Under the pieces are notes generated by a model. That model was given only the letters and a program-made list of their open reading frames with translations, searched no databases and was not told where the DNA came from. Made by a program: the position numbers and the translations under genes. Below are positions 17,000 to 25,311 of a stretch of 64,000 bases of DNA, piece by piece. The first letter of the stretch is position 1. Each line of letters begins with the position of its first letter. This stretch comes from Vibrio nitrifigilis (GTDB taxonomy: Bacteria; Pseudomonadota; Gammaproteobacteria; Enterobacterales; Vibrionaceae): contig NZ_JADPMR010000001.1 in NCBI RefSeq assembly GCF_015686695.1, forward strand, positions 1-64,000. Reading direction: 5' to 3'.

Positions 17000-17442
17000 A
17001 ACTTTGATACATATTCATTATTAACAGATAGCAATATAAACAGATAATAATAAGCCAGTTCAGAATCTCTTCTTTTTGAACATTTCGGAAGCACGACAGA
17101 TTACGCGCCTCAAGATGGAATACCATTATTTGAGCAACGACGTAGTGCGTGTAAGGAATGAACAAATCTGACTTAGTATTCATCACTGATAATACGGCAA
17201 ACATCAGCCCACACGAGATGTAACGCGTGGGTGCCATACCAGAAAAGAACGGTAACCGTATCACTGATAAATCTGTCTTAGGGAGTATCGCAAGTAAAAG
17301 TGCAAAAAGGCGCGTTCAACCCTAAAGGATAGATAAACAACAGCTGGTACACCGATGAATGTTGTACAGAAAGACACTAGGCCAGTGGGAGGTCTGAAAC
17401 GATAGAGTTTTATATCTGTGCTTAAACATAGGAGGTTGTTAT
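17000..17442 (+). other. Long untranslated leader before the 43-residue basic protein
   Basis: About 440 nt with no convincing gene. A minus-strand frame of 118 codons covers part of it but has no family features. Between 17281 and 17400 the plus strand has mixed composition with short complementary segments, so a structured 5' leader is possible. I could not match it to a riboswitch class. Confidence 0.35.
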
Positions 17443-17574
17443 ATGCTTAAACGTAGACAACAATCAAAACTCTTTAAAAAAGCCGTATCAGCCAATCGTC
17501 GTCGTCGCATGTTAGCGAACAATAAGAAAAAAGTGATTGCTCGTCATAGAGCGTTCGTACAATTTGTCTGCTGA
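17443..17574 (+). CDS. 43-residue highly basic small protein
   Basis: A short ORF starting MLKRRQQSKLFKKAV, running through ANRRRRM and NNKKKV, and ending FVQFVC. About 16 of 43 residues are Arg or Lys. It has an excellent ribosome binding site (TAGGAGG, 7 nt before the ATG) and a hairpin 14 nt after the stop, so it is very likely translated. The composition suggests RNA or ribosome binding. I do not recognise the family. It lies between mltF and tadA, facing tadA. Confidence 0.72.
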   Translation: MLKRRQQSKLFKKAVSANRRRRMLANNKKKVIARHRAFVQFVC

Positions 17575-17587
17575 TACTTATAGACCC

Positions 17588-17617
17588 GCAAACATCTACC
17601 TTTGAGTAGATGTTTGC
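17588..17617. terminator. Hairpin between the basic small protein and tadA
   Basis: GCAAACATCTAC and GTAGATGTTTGC form a perfect 12-bp stem with a 6-nt loop between convergent genes. There is no strong T-run on either side, so its efficiency is uncertain. Confidence 0.7.
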
Positions 17618-17620
17618 TCA

Positions 17621-18175
17621 CTACCCTTCTTTTTCATTACCTTGTTTATTTTCCTGTTCTACTAAACGCAATTTCTCTGCCTGTCTTTTCGCTTTAATCT
17701 CTTTACGACGACGTTTAAAGAACTGTTGTAATTGTGCTCGACACTCTTCTTCTAATAACCCAGACTCAATAGTGGCGTAATGGTAAGAGGCTTGACTATC
17801 AAATAGGTTAAGCACCGTTCCAGCTGCACCCGCTTTTAGATCAGGCGCGCCATACACAATACGTTTAACCCGGCTATGCAACAGAGCCCCTGCACACATC
17901 GGGCAAGGCTCAAGCGTGACATAGAGCGTCGTATCCAACAGACGATAATTTTGCAAGGCTTGTCCCGCGGCGCGAATGACCTGAATTTCTGCATGTCCAG
18001 ATGCATCATGACTGCCTACAGACTGGTTTCGTCCTTCAGCGATAATGTTACCATCTTTGACCAACACAGCCCCCACCGGCACTTCTCCCTCCAGTTCCGC
18101 TTGATGAGCTAGCTCCATGGCTCGGCGCATAAAAGCGACATCTTGTTGTGAAAATGGGCTAACATCTTGTGTCAT
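17621..18175 (-). CDS. tadA: tRNA-specific adenosine deaminase TadA
   Basis: A 184-residue zinc deaminase that converts A34 to inosine in tRNA-Arg(ACG). The active site is visible: His61-Ala-Glu63 (HAEIQVI) and Cys91/Cys94 in PCPMCAGALLHSRV. The C-terminus is a basic, Lys/Arg/Gln-rich tail. Length matches gammaproteobacterial TadA. It is convergent with the small basic gene and lies near mltF, as in other vibrios. Confidence 0.96.
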   Translation of the reverse strand: MTQDVSPFSQQDVAFMRRAMELAHQAELEGEVPVGAVLVKDGNIIAEGRNQSVGSHDASGHAEIQVIRAAGQALQNYRLLDTTLYVTLEPCPMCAGALLHSRVKRIVYGAPDLKAGAAGTVLNLFDSQASYHYATIESGLLEEECRAQLQQFFKRRRKEIKAKRQAEKLRLVEQENKQGNEKEG

Positions 18176-18258
18176 AGTGGTCTCTCTTCATTTGGGAGCG
18201 CGATTATACCGATTCCCCAACATTTTAACCAAACCGTTTTCATTCTGGTTTCTTGCGC

Positions 18259-19146
18259 TTAAGCATCGGTTAAATGCTCAGCTAAATAATCGAGCATTAA
18301 GCGAATCTTAGGAGATAATAACCGATTCTCGGGATATAACGCCCACACTCCTTCCCGGTCATCTTTTAAATTACTGAGCACCTCTTGTAAACGCCCGCTT
18401 TGTAAGTAGTCACTTACATAATAATCGGGCAATTGGGCTAACCCCATGCCTTTAAGAGTGGCATCAAGCAACACGTAGCCGCTATTACAGTTAACTCGCC
18501 CACTGACTTTCAGATTTCGTGGATAACCATTCACCTTAAACCGCCAATGATCGTAAGTGCCCACTAAGCACTGATGATAATTCAGCTCAGATAAAGTATG
18601 AGGAGTACCGCTGTGCGCTAAATATTCTGGAGTAGCACAGACATATAACTGGCGATTACATAACTTACGTGCAATAAAGCTAGAATCCTCGAGTTGACCA
18701 AGGCGTATTGCCACATCAACTCCCTGCTCAATTAAATCGAGCTTTTTATTGGTGAGAATCAGTTCAAGTTGTAACTCGGGATAACTCAAAAGAAAGTCAT
18801 GCAAAATTGGGGCGACTTTACGTTCACCATAGGTGACCGGAGCGGTCACTTTAATTTTTCCTTTCGGCGTTGCTTGCATTTGCGTGACTGCAAATTCTGC
18901 TTGTGCCAACCCTTCAACCAATGAGCGACACTGCAAATAATATAACTGCCCAGCTTCACTCAAAGAGACTTTGCGGGTTGTTCTTTGCAACAGCTTAACC
19001 CCCAGCCTTTGCTCTAATGCATTCACACGCCGACTAACATTCGCCACAGACGTCGATAATCGATTTGCTGCCTGAGTAAAACTCCCAGTATCAGCCACAG
19101 TGACAAACTCATTTACCCCTTCCCAACTTGCCATAATCCCATTCAT
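18259..19146 (-). CDS. LysR-family transcriptional regulator (divergent from frmA)
   Basis: A 295-residue LysR protein. The N-terminal winged helix-turn-helix (VNEFVTVADTGSFTQAANRL..SVANVSRRVNALEQRLGVKLL) is followed by a substrate-binding domain of the CrgA-like subgroup (VTYGERKVAPILHDFLLSY; GVDVAIRLGQLEDSS). The start could be residue 5 (ATG at 19134) instead of 19146. It diverges from the formaldehyde detoxification genes with a 130-bp shared promoter region, so it is the likely regulator of frmA-fghA. That link is inferred from position. Confidence 0.92.
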   Translation of the reverse strand: MNGIMASWEGVNEFVTVADTGSFTQAANRLSTSVANVSRRVNALEQRLGVKLLQRTTRKVSLSEAGQLYYLQCRSLVEGLAQAEFAVTQMQATPKGKIKVTAPVTYGERKVAPILHDFLLSYPELQLELILTNKKLDLIEQGVDVAIRLGQLEDSSFIARKLCNRQLYVCATPEYLAHSGTPHTLSELNYHQCLVGTYDHWRFKVNGYPRNLKVSGRVNCNSGYVLLDATLKGMGLAQLPDYYVSDYLQSGRLQEVLSNLKDDREGVWALYPENRLLSPKIRLMLDYLAEHLTDA

Positions 19147-19279
19147 TATTACTAATATGTAAAAGTTATTCTCATTTTGCCCTAATTATCATTCAAATTG
19201 GAATAACTATACTGATATCTATCCAAAGTAAGATGCATTCGTCGCATCACGTCACATTATATCAATGAGGGATTACACC

Positions 19280-20419
19280 ATGTCTGAGGATAAATTCATT
19301 AAATCACGAGCGGCCGTCGCTTGGGGGCCAAACCAGCCACTCAAAATTGAAGAAGTCGACGTAATGCTGCCGCGCAAAGGCGAAGTATTAGTAAAAATCA
19401 TTGCTACCGGCGTATGTCACACCGATGCATTTACTTTATCTGGTGATGATCCTGAAGGCGTATTCCCAGCGATCCTTGGTCATGAAGGTGGCGGTATTGT
19501 TGAAATGGTCGGTGAAGGCGTGACTAGCGTCGAAGTAGGCGATCACGTAATCCCACTTTACACCGCAGAATGTGGTGAATGTAAATTCTGTAAATCAGGC
19601 AAAACCAACCTTTGTTCTGCAGTGCGCGAAACTCAAGGTAAAGGCCTAATGCCAGATGGAACAACTCGTTTTTATAAAGATGGTGAGCCTATTTTCCACT
19701 ATATGGGCTGTTCAACATTTTCTGAATACACCGTTCTACCTGAAATTTCACTCGCTAAAGTAAACAAAGCTGCACCACTTGAAGAAGTGTGTCTGCTTGG
19801 CTGTGGTGTAACAACAGGTATGGGTGCGGTGCTAAACACAGCAAAAGTTCAAAAAGGTGATACAGTCGCTATCTTCGGTCTTGGCGGCATCGGTCTTTCT
19901 GCCATCATCGGTGCAAAAATGGCTGGCGCAAGCCGCATCATCGGTATCGATATCAATGAAAGCAAATTTGAACTAGCGAAAAAGCTAGGCGCAACCGACT
20001 GCATCAACTCTAAAAACTACGATAAACCAATCCAAGAGGTAATCGTTGAAATGACTGATGGGGGTGTAGATTTCTCCTTTGAATGTATCGGTAACGTTAA
20101 CGTGATGCGTTCTGCTCTTGAGTGCTGTCACAAAGGCTGGGGGGAATCCGTTGTCATTGGTGTCGCTGGCGCAGGCCAAGAGATCTCAACTCGCCCATTC
20201 CAATTGGTAACGGGTCGGGTATGGCGCGGTAGTGCATTTGGTGGCGTGAAAGGTCGTTCACAACTACCAGGAATCGTAGACCAATACCTAAACGGTGAAT
20301 TTGGTCTGCAAGAATTCATCACTCACACCATGAGCCTTGATGAAATTAACGATGCCTTTGACCTAATGCACAAAGGCGAAAGTATTCGCTCAGTGATCCA
20401 CTTAGTAGAACAGCAATAA
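19280..20419 (+). CDS. frmA: S-(hydroxymethyl)glutathione dehydrogenase / class III alcohol dehydrogenase
   Basis: A zinc alcohol dehydrogenase of 379 residues that oxidises the glutathione-formaldehyde adduct to S-formylglutathione. Catalytic zinc ligands are in GVCHTDAFTLSG and GHEGGGIVE. The structural zinc loop is CGECKFCKSGKTNLC and the NAD fold is GLGGIGLSAIIGAKMAGA. I chose the ATG at 19280, which has GAGGGA 8 nt upstream, rather than the one at 19265. fghA follows 75 bp later. Confidence 0.97.
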   Translation: MSEDKFIKSRAAVAWGPNQPLKIEEVDVMLPRKGEVLVKIIATGVCHTDAFTLSGDDPEGVFPAILGHEGGGIVEMVGEGVTSVEVGDHVIPLYTAECGECKFCKSGKTNLCSAVRETQGKGLMPDGTTRFYKDGEPIFHYMGCSTFSEYTVLPEISLAKVNKAAPLEEVCLLGCGVTTGMGAVLNTAKVQKGDTVAIFGLGGIGLSAIIGAKMAGASRIIGIDINESKFELAKKLGATDCINSKNYDKPIQEVIVEMTDGGVDFSFECIGNVNVMRSALECCHKGWGESVVIGVAGAGQEISTRPFQLVTGRVWRGSAFGGVKGRSQLPGIVDQYLNGEFGLQEFITHTMSLDEINDAFDLMHKGESIRSVIHLVEQQ

Positions 20420-20425
20420 AGCTTA

Positions 20426-20451
20426 AGCCATACCGTCAATGCGGTATGGCT
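20426..20451 (+). terminator. Intercistronic hairpin between frmA and fghA
   Basis: AGCCATACC pairs with GGTATGGCT. It lacks a clear T-run, so it may attenuate transcription or protect the upstream message instead of fully terminating. Confidence 0.5.
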
Positions 20452-20494
20452 AATTTGCTTACCGCTCAACTTCAGCAACGAATAGGATTGGATT

Positions 20495-21346
20495 ATGGAT
20501 TTAACCAATTTAAGCCAAGCGAAAGTGTTTGGCGGCTGGCACAAACAATATCAACACCATTCAGCTGTGCTCAACTGTGACATGCGCTTTGCCGTATTTC
20601 TTCCTCTTAAAGCCACATCTTCATCCCCTGTTCCCGTTTTATATTGGTTATCAGGCTTAACCTGTACTGATGAAAACTTTATGCAAAAGGCCGCGGCATT
20701 CCATAAAGCGGCAGAACTTGGTATCGCTATCGTGGCACCGGATACTAGCCCGCGCGGTGAAGGTGTACCCGATGATCCCGAAGGCAGTTACGACTTTGGT
20801 TTAGGCGCAGGTTTCTATCTTAATGCCACTCAAGAACCATGGAAGAAAAACTACCAAATGTATTCTTATGTGGTGGACGAGTTACCTAAGCTTATCGAAG
20901 CCAATTTCCCAATTACCGACAAACGTGCCATTGCTGGCCACAGCATGGGCGGACATGGGGCATTAACTATCGGCATACGTAATCCAGAACGTTATGTGTC
21001 CATTTCAGCATTCAGTCCAATTTGTCATCCAACAACGGTTCCTTGGGGTGAAAAGGCATTTCGTCACTATCTAGGAGAAGATAAATCAACGTGGCAACAA
21101 TACGATGCCGTTGAATTACTCAAACACGCTTCGACTAAACTGCCTATTTTGGTAGACCAAGGTGATGCTGATGGCTTTTTAGAAGAACAGCTAAAACCAC
21201 AAACATTAGTTGACGTTGCCCAAAAGCAACAAGTACCGCTGACGCTGCGGATGCAGCCAGGGTATGACCATAGCTATTTCTTTATTCAAACTTTTATTGG
21301 CGAGCACTTAGAATTTCACGCAGCTCGTTTGCTCGCTGAAGATTAA
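20495..21346 (+). CDS. fghA: S-formylglutathione hydrolase
   Basis: A 283-residue esterase-D-family alpha/beta hydrolase that releases formate and glutathione, completing formaldehyde detoxification with frmA. The nucleophile elbow is GHSMGGHGALTIG (Ser near residue 148), with VLYWLSGLTCTDENFMQKA near the N-terminus and the catalytic His in PGYDHSYFFIQTF near the C-terminus. Length is typical. It is on the same strand as frmA. Confidence 0.97.
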   Translation: MDLTNLSQAKVFGGWHKQYQHHSAVLNCDMRFAVFLPLKATSSSPVPVLYWLSGLTCTDENFMQKAAAFHKAAELGIAIVAPDTSPRGEGVPDDPEGSYDFGLGAGFYLNATQEPWKKNYQMYSYVVDELPKLIEANFPITDKRAIAGHSMGGHGALTIGIRNPERYVSISAFSPICHPTTVPWGEKAFRHYLGEDKSTWQQYDAVELLKHASTKLPILVDQGDADGFLEEQLKPQTLVDVAQKQQVPLTLRMQPGYDHSYFFIQTFIGEHLEFHAARLLAED

Positions 21347-21759
21347 CCATCTTGAGATAAAGTAGGACGATATATCGGCAAAACACCTCGTTGATATATC
21401 GTTTTTATTTCTATTGATTGTTCGCCAAACTGTTTATCGTTCCAACTTACCTTCAACTCGACTAACTTAAGATGAGCGTTCATCAAAGGGCTGACTCGCC
21501 AGTTCATCGTGTAAGTATCCACGACTGAATGGCCCGAATGTAACCGTTCATCAAACCATGTTTCTGAATAACTTTGCCGTTGCCACTCAGACAACTGTTC
21601 GTGAGCAACTTGGTACGCCTGCTGCTTAACCAGTGCCGCATCCTGATGTTGCAACAAATAAAGATGACTCTTCATTAAGCCCAGCACACTAAGTGAAATG
21701 AGCAACATCGTCACTAATACTTCGATTAGTCCTATTCCTTGATGGCGTTTAATATTCAT
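21343..21759 (-). CDS. pilV: Type IV pilus minor pilin PilV-like
   Basis: A 138-residue minor pilin. I place the start at 21759 (MNIKRHQGIGLIEVL) because the prepilin cleavage motif GIGLIEV should lie a few residues from the N-terminus; the longer frame to 21843 would bury it. The hydrophobic N-terminal helix (LIEVLVTMLLISLSVLGLMKSHL) fits the PilV family. The start codon overlaps the end of the PilX-like gene by 11 bp, and its stop overlaps the convergent fghA by 4 bp. Confidence 0.85.
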   Translation of the reverse strand: MNIKRHQGIGLIEVLVTMLLISLSVLGLMKSHLYLLQHQDAALVKQQAYQVAHEQLSEWQRQSYSETWFDERLHSGHSVVDTYTMNWRVSPLMNAHLKLVELKVSWNDKQFGEQSIEIKTIYQRGVLPIYRPTLSQDG

Positions 21760-22132
21760 AAAAGCCACCTTGGATTTGATACGCGATATCATTATGCCAA
21801 TGTATCTGCTGCTCAACACGATAGTGTCCAACCAGACTTTCAAGTTGGCTATCTTGCCAATGTAACGACCCCTCTAGACCATATGATTGGCACACATCCA
21901 AATTGAAGTTTCTCCCCTGCTGCTTCAAGCCCTCTTTAGCACAGTTGACCATTCCTAAAGCCTGCCAGCGAGAATTCATCAATTGACCATAATTTTTAGC
22001 CTGCTTTAAGTGAAACAATTGCGTTTGGTAAGCCGTTGCAGTCAGAGCAAGTAATGCCATTAAAAGCAGGCTCACCACCAAAAGTAATGCTGCGCCACTC
22101 TGTTTCGATAAATATCCGGTCCTTGCTACCAC
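21749..22132 (-). CDS. PilX-like pilus assembly protein
   Basis: A minor pilin-like protein with KQSGAALLLVVSLLLMALLAL at the N-terminus, the PilX N-terminal pattern that lacks the usual Phe-Thr-Leu-Ile-Glu. A GTG at 22132 preceded by AAGGGGTAAGG is the best start; the frame stays open to 22186. It overlaps the end of pilW and the start of pilV, so this is a tightly packed operon. Confidence 0.78.
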   Translation of the reverse strand: MVARTGYLSKQSGAALLLVVSLLLMALLALTATAYQTQLFHLKQAKNYGQLMNSRWQALGMVNCAKEGLKQQGRNFNLDVCQSYGLEGSLHWQDSQLESLVGHYRVEQQIHWHNDIAYQIQGGFYEY

Positions 22133-22785
22133 GACCTTACCCCTTCTGGCGTAACAAAATATCCGTTCGTCACCCATTGGCTCCAATGGTTTGAAAACGC
22201 TATGTCAGGGTGTGACGTCAATGATGCTCGGTAATTAACTGTTATCGATTGACGAATCTCCATGCCTTGAGAAATAGCCTGACTATCGACGACAAAATCT
22301 TTTAATTTTATGTAGCTACCGTCGAATATTTGGTAACAAGGAGCGGTGCGGGTAGATTGAACGACTTCGCTGAAACTCAATAAAATGGCAGATTCCCGTT
22401 CACAAACGAGCAAGTTCTGATTTTCGGGATCATAACGATAAACAACATGAAAATAGGCAGCGGTGGTTACTTCATCAGGTTGAAAGTAGACCACACCAAA
22501 AGAGCGATGATCATTGCTGACCGCTACAACATGTGTGACATCTGTAAACGTGGCAGCTTTCCCCTCCTGCGAATTGTAACCCGCTCTATGCAGATCAATC
22601 GTTAAAGAGTGCAATGATTGCTCAACATGCTGTTGCAATACGAGAGGTTGTTGAAGAGTCAGTAACGAATGATGAGTTTGAAGAAAATAAGCGGATAAAC
22701 TGGTTAACGCGAGTGAAGAAAGGGCAAGAGCCACCAAAATTTCCAATAATGAAAAGCCTTGAGATTTAGCAACTAGGATAACCAT
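22126..22785 (-). CDS. pilW: Type IV pilus minor pilin PilW-like
   Basis: A 219-residue minor pilin starting MVILVAKSQGFSLLEILVAL, where GFSLLE is the prepilin peptidase site. The start at 22785 overlaps the 3' end of fimT by 20 bp, and the longer frame to 22827 would displace the cleavage site. PilW-type proteins act with PilX, PilV, FimT and PilE to prime pilus assembly (family knowledge). Confidence 0.83.
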   Translation of the reverse strand: MVILVAKSQGFSLLEILVALALSSLALTSLSAYFLQTHHSLLTLQQPLVLQQHVEQSLHSLTIDLHRAGYNSQEGKAATFTDVTHVVAVSNDHRSFGVVYFQPDEVTTAAYFHVVYRYDPENQNLLVCERESAILLSFSEVVQSTRTAPCYQIFDGSYIKLKDFVVDSQAISQGMEIRQSITVNYRASLTSHPDIAFSNHWSQWVTNGYFVTPEGVRSW

Positions 22786-23257
22786 ATACGGATTCCTCTT
22801 TACCACAAATTCGTAATCGGCCACCACCGTAAGAAGTAATAAGTTTCAATGCCTTATCTGAACTAATGAAAAACTCAAAGTGGCCATTACTTAGCTTTCC
22901 TCTTTGACCAAATAGTAATAGCTGCGCCTCAGCATATCGGGCATTAAGCGCCACATGAGGATACCTTGCACCATCTAAAATCAGTAATGGCTTACTGTTG
23001 AGGTTAGGGTTTTGCTCCGTTAATTCCAGCAACCATGCAGAGGTTCCATTAGTTCGAATTATCGAAATAGTGAGCGTTTGCCGTTGCTTTATCGACATGG
23101 CTTTTGCCGTATTAACAAATGCCGCTAGATCATGGGCTACGGACGTCATTCTCGTCTGTTGTAATAGATACCCCGAGCCCAGCCCACCAAGTAGCATTAA
23201 TAAACTCACCACACATAGGCCAATCAATAGTTCCAATAAAGTAAACCCGCGACGCAT
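22766..23257 (-). CDS. fimT: GspH/FimT-family minor pseudopilin
   Basis: A 163-residue protein beginning MRRGFTLLELLIGLCVV, a perfect type IV prepilin signal (cleavage after Gly4). A short C-terminal beta domain contains ILDGARYPHVAL and ends with a cysteine-containing tail (RICGKEESVYGYPSC), consistent with the GspH/FimT fold that binds DNA or primes the pilus in competent bacteria. It is the first gene of the fimT-pilW-pilX-pilV operon. Confidence 0.87.
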   Translation of the reverse strand: MRRGFTLLELLIGLCVVSLLMLLGGLGSGYLLQQTRMTSVAHDLAAFVNTAKAMSIKQRQTLTISIIRTNGTSAWLLELTEQNPNLNSKPLLILDGARYPHVALNARYAEAQLLLFGQRGKLSNGHFEFFISSDKALKLITSYGGGRLRICGKEESVYGYPSC

Positions 23258-23355
23258 TTCTCAGAAATCCTCACCACAACTAAAACGCAATCCACTAAAG
23301 TATCAGCCTATCAATAATGGTCTGGTTTAACGGCAGGTAAGAAAAAGGGCTGGAG

Positions 23356-23781
23356 ATGATTCGTAAAAATGGCTGTAACGACGTATCCAATCAATCTCAG
23401 GGCATGACGCTGATCGAATTGTTGATTGTTGTGATCATTATCGGTGTATTAACCTCGGTGGCTTATCCAAGCTATAGCCAATATGTAAAGAAAAGCTACC
23501 GGCAACAAGTCATAAACGATATGGCAAGAATTCAGCTGTATATCGAGCAAAATAGGGAAAATCCAGATGCGATTATGGACAGCGGAATCTGCAACCAATT
23601 CTGCCGCACATCACCAGAACGTTATCGTATTGAAATAACAATATCACCTGATGACTACCTTATTTCTGCCATTCCTCAGGAAAGTAGCGGCCAACGTACA
23701 GATCGTTGTAATGGTGATACATACACTAGGTTAAGCCTTGCGGAATCTGGTGAGATTCACCCAGAAAAATGCTGGCAATAG
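23356..23781 (+). CDS. pilE: Type IV minor pilin PilE
   Basis: A 141-residue pilin with QGMTLIELLIVVIIIGVLTS near residue 14, the classical prepilin site, followed by the long helix (YPSYSQYVKKSYRQQVINDM) typical of PilE. C-terminal cysteines (CNQFC, C in GDTYT region, CW) could form the D-loop disulfide. It is transcribed away from fimT and convergent with dnaJ. Confidence 0.88.
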   Translation: MIRKNGCNDVSNQSQGMTLIELLIVVIIIGVLTSVAYPSYSQYVKKSYRQQVINDMARIQLYIEQNRENPDAIMDSGICNQFCRTSPERYRIEITISPDDYLISAIPQESSGQRTDRCNGDTYTRLSLAESGEIHPEKCWQ

Positions 23782-23803
23782 CCAGGAAAGTCACCAAGAT
23801 CAA

Positions 23804-23836
23804 AAAAGACCAGAGCGTTGCCGCACCTGGTCTTTT
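23804..23836. terminator. Bidirectional terminator between pilE and dnaJ
   Basis: AAAAGACCAG and CTGGTCTTTT form a stem around a 13-nt loop, with A- and T-tracts on both sides. Confidence 0.88.
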
Positions 23837-23863
23837 AGTATCGGATGGATACGATATCAATAT

Positions 23864-25021
23864 TTAGCTAGTTAGGTCATCGAAGAATTTCTTCACACCT
23901 TTGAAGAAGCCTTCCGACTTGGGTTTGTGCTTATTGCCGTCCTCCCCCAAGCAAGAATCCTCCAATTCACGAAGCAATTCTTTCTGGCGAGCACTTAGCT
24001 TCACTGGGGTTTCAACTACCAGCTTCACAATCAAGTCACCTTGAGCTCCACCACGTACACTCTTAACCCCTTTACCACGCATACGGAACATACGGCCAGT
24101 TTGCGTTTCTTCAGGCACTTTCAAGTTAACTCGACCATCAAGAGTAGGTACTTCCACTTCACCACCTAATGCTGCCATACCAAAGCTAATTGGCACTTCA
24201 CAATGTAGGTTGTTACCGTCACGTTCAAAAATCGCATGTTCTTTTACATGAACTTGAACATACAGGTCACCGGCTGGTGCGCCGTGTTCTCCAGCTTCAC
24301 CTTCGCCTGATAAACGAATACGGTCGCCAGTGTCCACACCTGCTGGAATTTTAACGTTAAGTGTTTTCGTTTTTTGTACGCGACCTTCACCATGACAAGC
24401 ATCACAAGGGTCTTTAATGATACTGCCTTTACCATGACAAGTTGGACAGGTTTGCTGCACAGTAAAGAAGCCTTGGCGCATCTGCACTTGACCATGACCA
24501 TGACAAGTTGGACACGTTTGCGGTTGAGAGCCTTTTTTAGCGCCCGAGCCATGACATACTTCACACTCAACGAGCGTAGGAACTTCGATCTCTTTTGTGC
24601 AACCACGTACAGCTTCTTCGAGAGTGAGTTCCATATTGTAACGAAGATCTGCGCCACGTTGAGCACGGAAACCACCGCCGCCACCGCGACGACCACCGCC
24701 AAAAATATCACCAAATACATCGCCAAAGATGTCGCCAAAGTCCGCGCCACCGCCACCGAAGCCGCCGCCAAAGCCACCAGCACCACCACCGCCTTGTTCA
24801 AAGGCTGCATGGCCGTATTGGTCATACGCTGCTTTTTTCTGTGGATCGGTCAGAATTTCATACGCTTCTTTTACTTCTTTAAACTTATCCGCAGCACTTT
24901 CATCACCCGGATTACGGTCTGGGTGGTACTTCATCGCTAGACGTTTGTACGCCTTTTTAAGATCGCGCTCTGAGGCATCACGGCTAACGCCTAATACTTC
25001 GTAAAAATCACGTTTCGACAT
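23864..25021 (-). CDS. dnaJ: Chaperone DnaJ (Hsp40)
   Basis: A 385-residue co-chaperone that stimulates the DnaK ATPase. The J domain with HPD (KYHPDRNPG) occupies residues 1-70, followed by a glycine/phenylalanine-rich region (GGFGGGFGGGG) and four CxxCxGxG zinc repeats (CEVCHGSGAK, CPTCHGHGQ, CPTCHGKGS, CDACHGEGR). I chose the ATG at 25021 (MSKRDFYEVLG), the conserved DnaJ start, instead of 25036. It is downstream of dnaK after a 290-bp spacer. Confidence 0.98.
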   Translation of the reverse strand: MSKRDFYEVLGVSRDASERDLKKAYKRLAMKYHPDRNPGDESAADKFKEVKEAYEILTDPQKKAAYDQYGHAAFEQGGGGAGGFGGGFGGGGADFGDIFGDVFGDIFGGGRRGGGGGFRAQRGADLRYNMELTLEEAVRGCTKEIEVPTLVECEVCHGSGAKKGSQPQTCPTCHGHGQVQMRQGFFTVQQTCPTCHGKGSIIKDPCDACHGEGRVQKTKTLNVKIPAGVDTGDRIRLSGEGEAGEHGAPAGDLYVQVHVKEHAIFERDGNNLHCEVPISFGMAALGGEVEVPTLDGRVNLKVPEETQTGRMFRMRGKGVKSVRGGAQGDLIVKLVVETPVKLSARQKELLRELEDSCLGEDGNKHKPKSEGFFKGVKKFFDDLTS

Positions 25022-25311
25022 ATTCTTAGTCACCAATTATTACTGCAAACGGGCTGAGCCGCTCGGTGTTTGTATTGATATAGATAAAGCATCTTGTCGG
25101 TCAATCCGACATACTTTTGCTCACATTTGCCTTATCTATAGCCACACTATGTGGACAAACATACGGGCGTAAGAGTTACCTCAAACGCCCGCATCAAACT
25201 TCATCACTCTTCATAAATCATAAAGAGTTATCGAAGTAGAAGCCTGTTTTAGAGGGTAAGTCCAGTCATAAAATCATGAACTTACCTAAACAAGCGCCTC
25301 GTTACTAACGA

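Noticed and set aside
16908..17264. Minus-strand ORF of 118 codons after mltF
   Set aside because: No family features or ribosome binding site, and it overlaps the mltF terminator. It looks like a chance frame in the leader of the small basic gene.
17281..17442. Possible c-di-GMP or other riboswitch before the small basic gene
   Set aside because: The conserved core motifs of known classes are not visible; it is kept only as an unassigned leader.
24374..24940. Long plus-strand ORF opposite dnaJ
   Set aside because: It is antisense to the zinc-repeat and Gly-rich regions of dnaJ, where composition keeps the other frames open.
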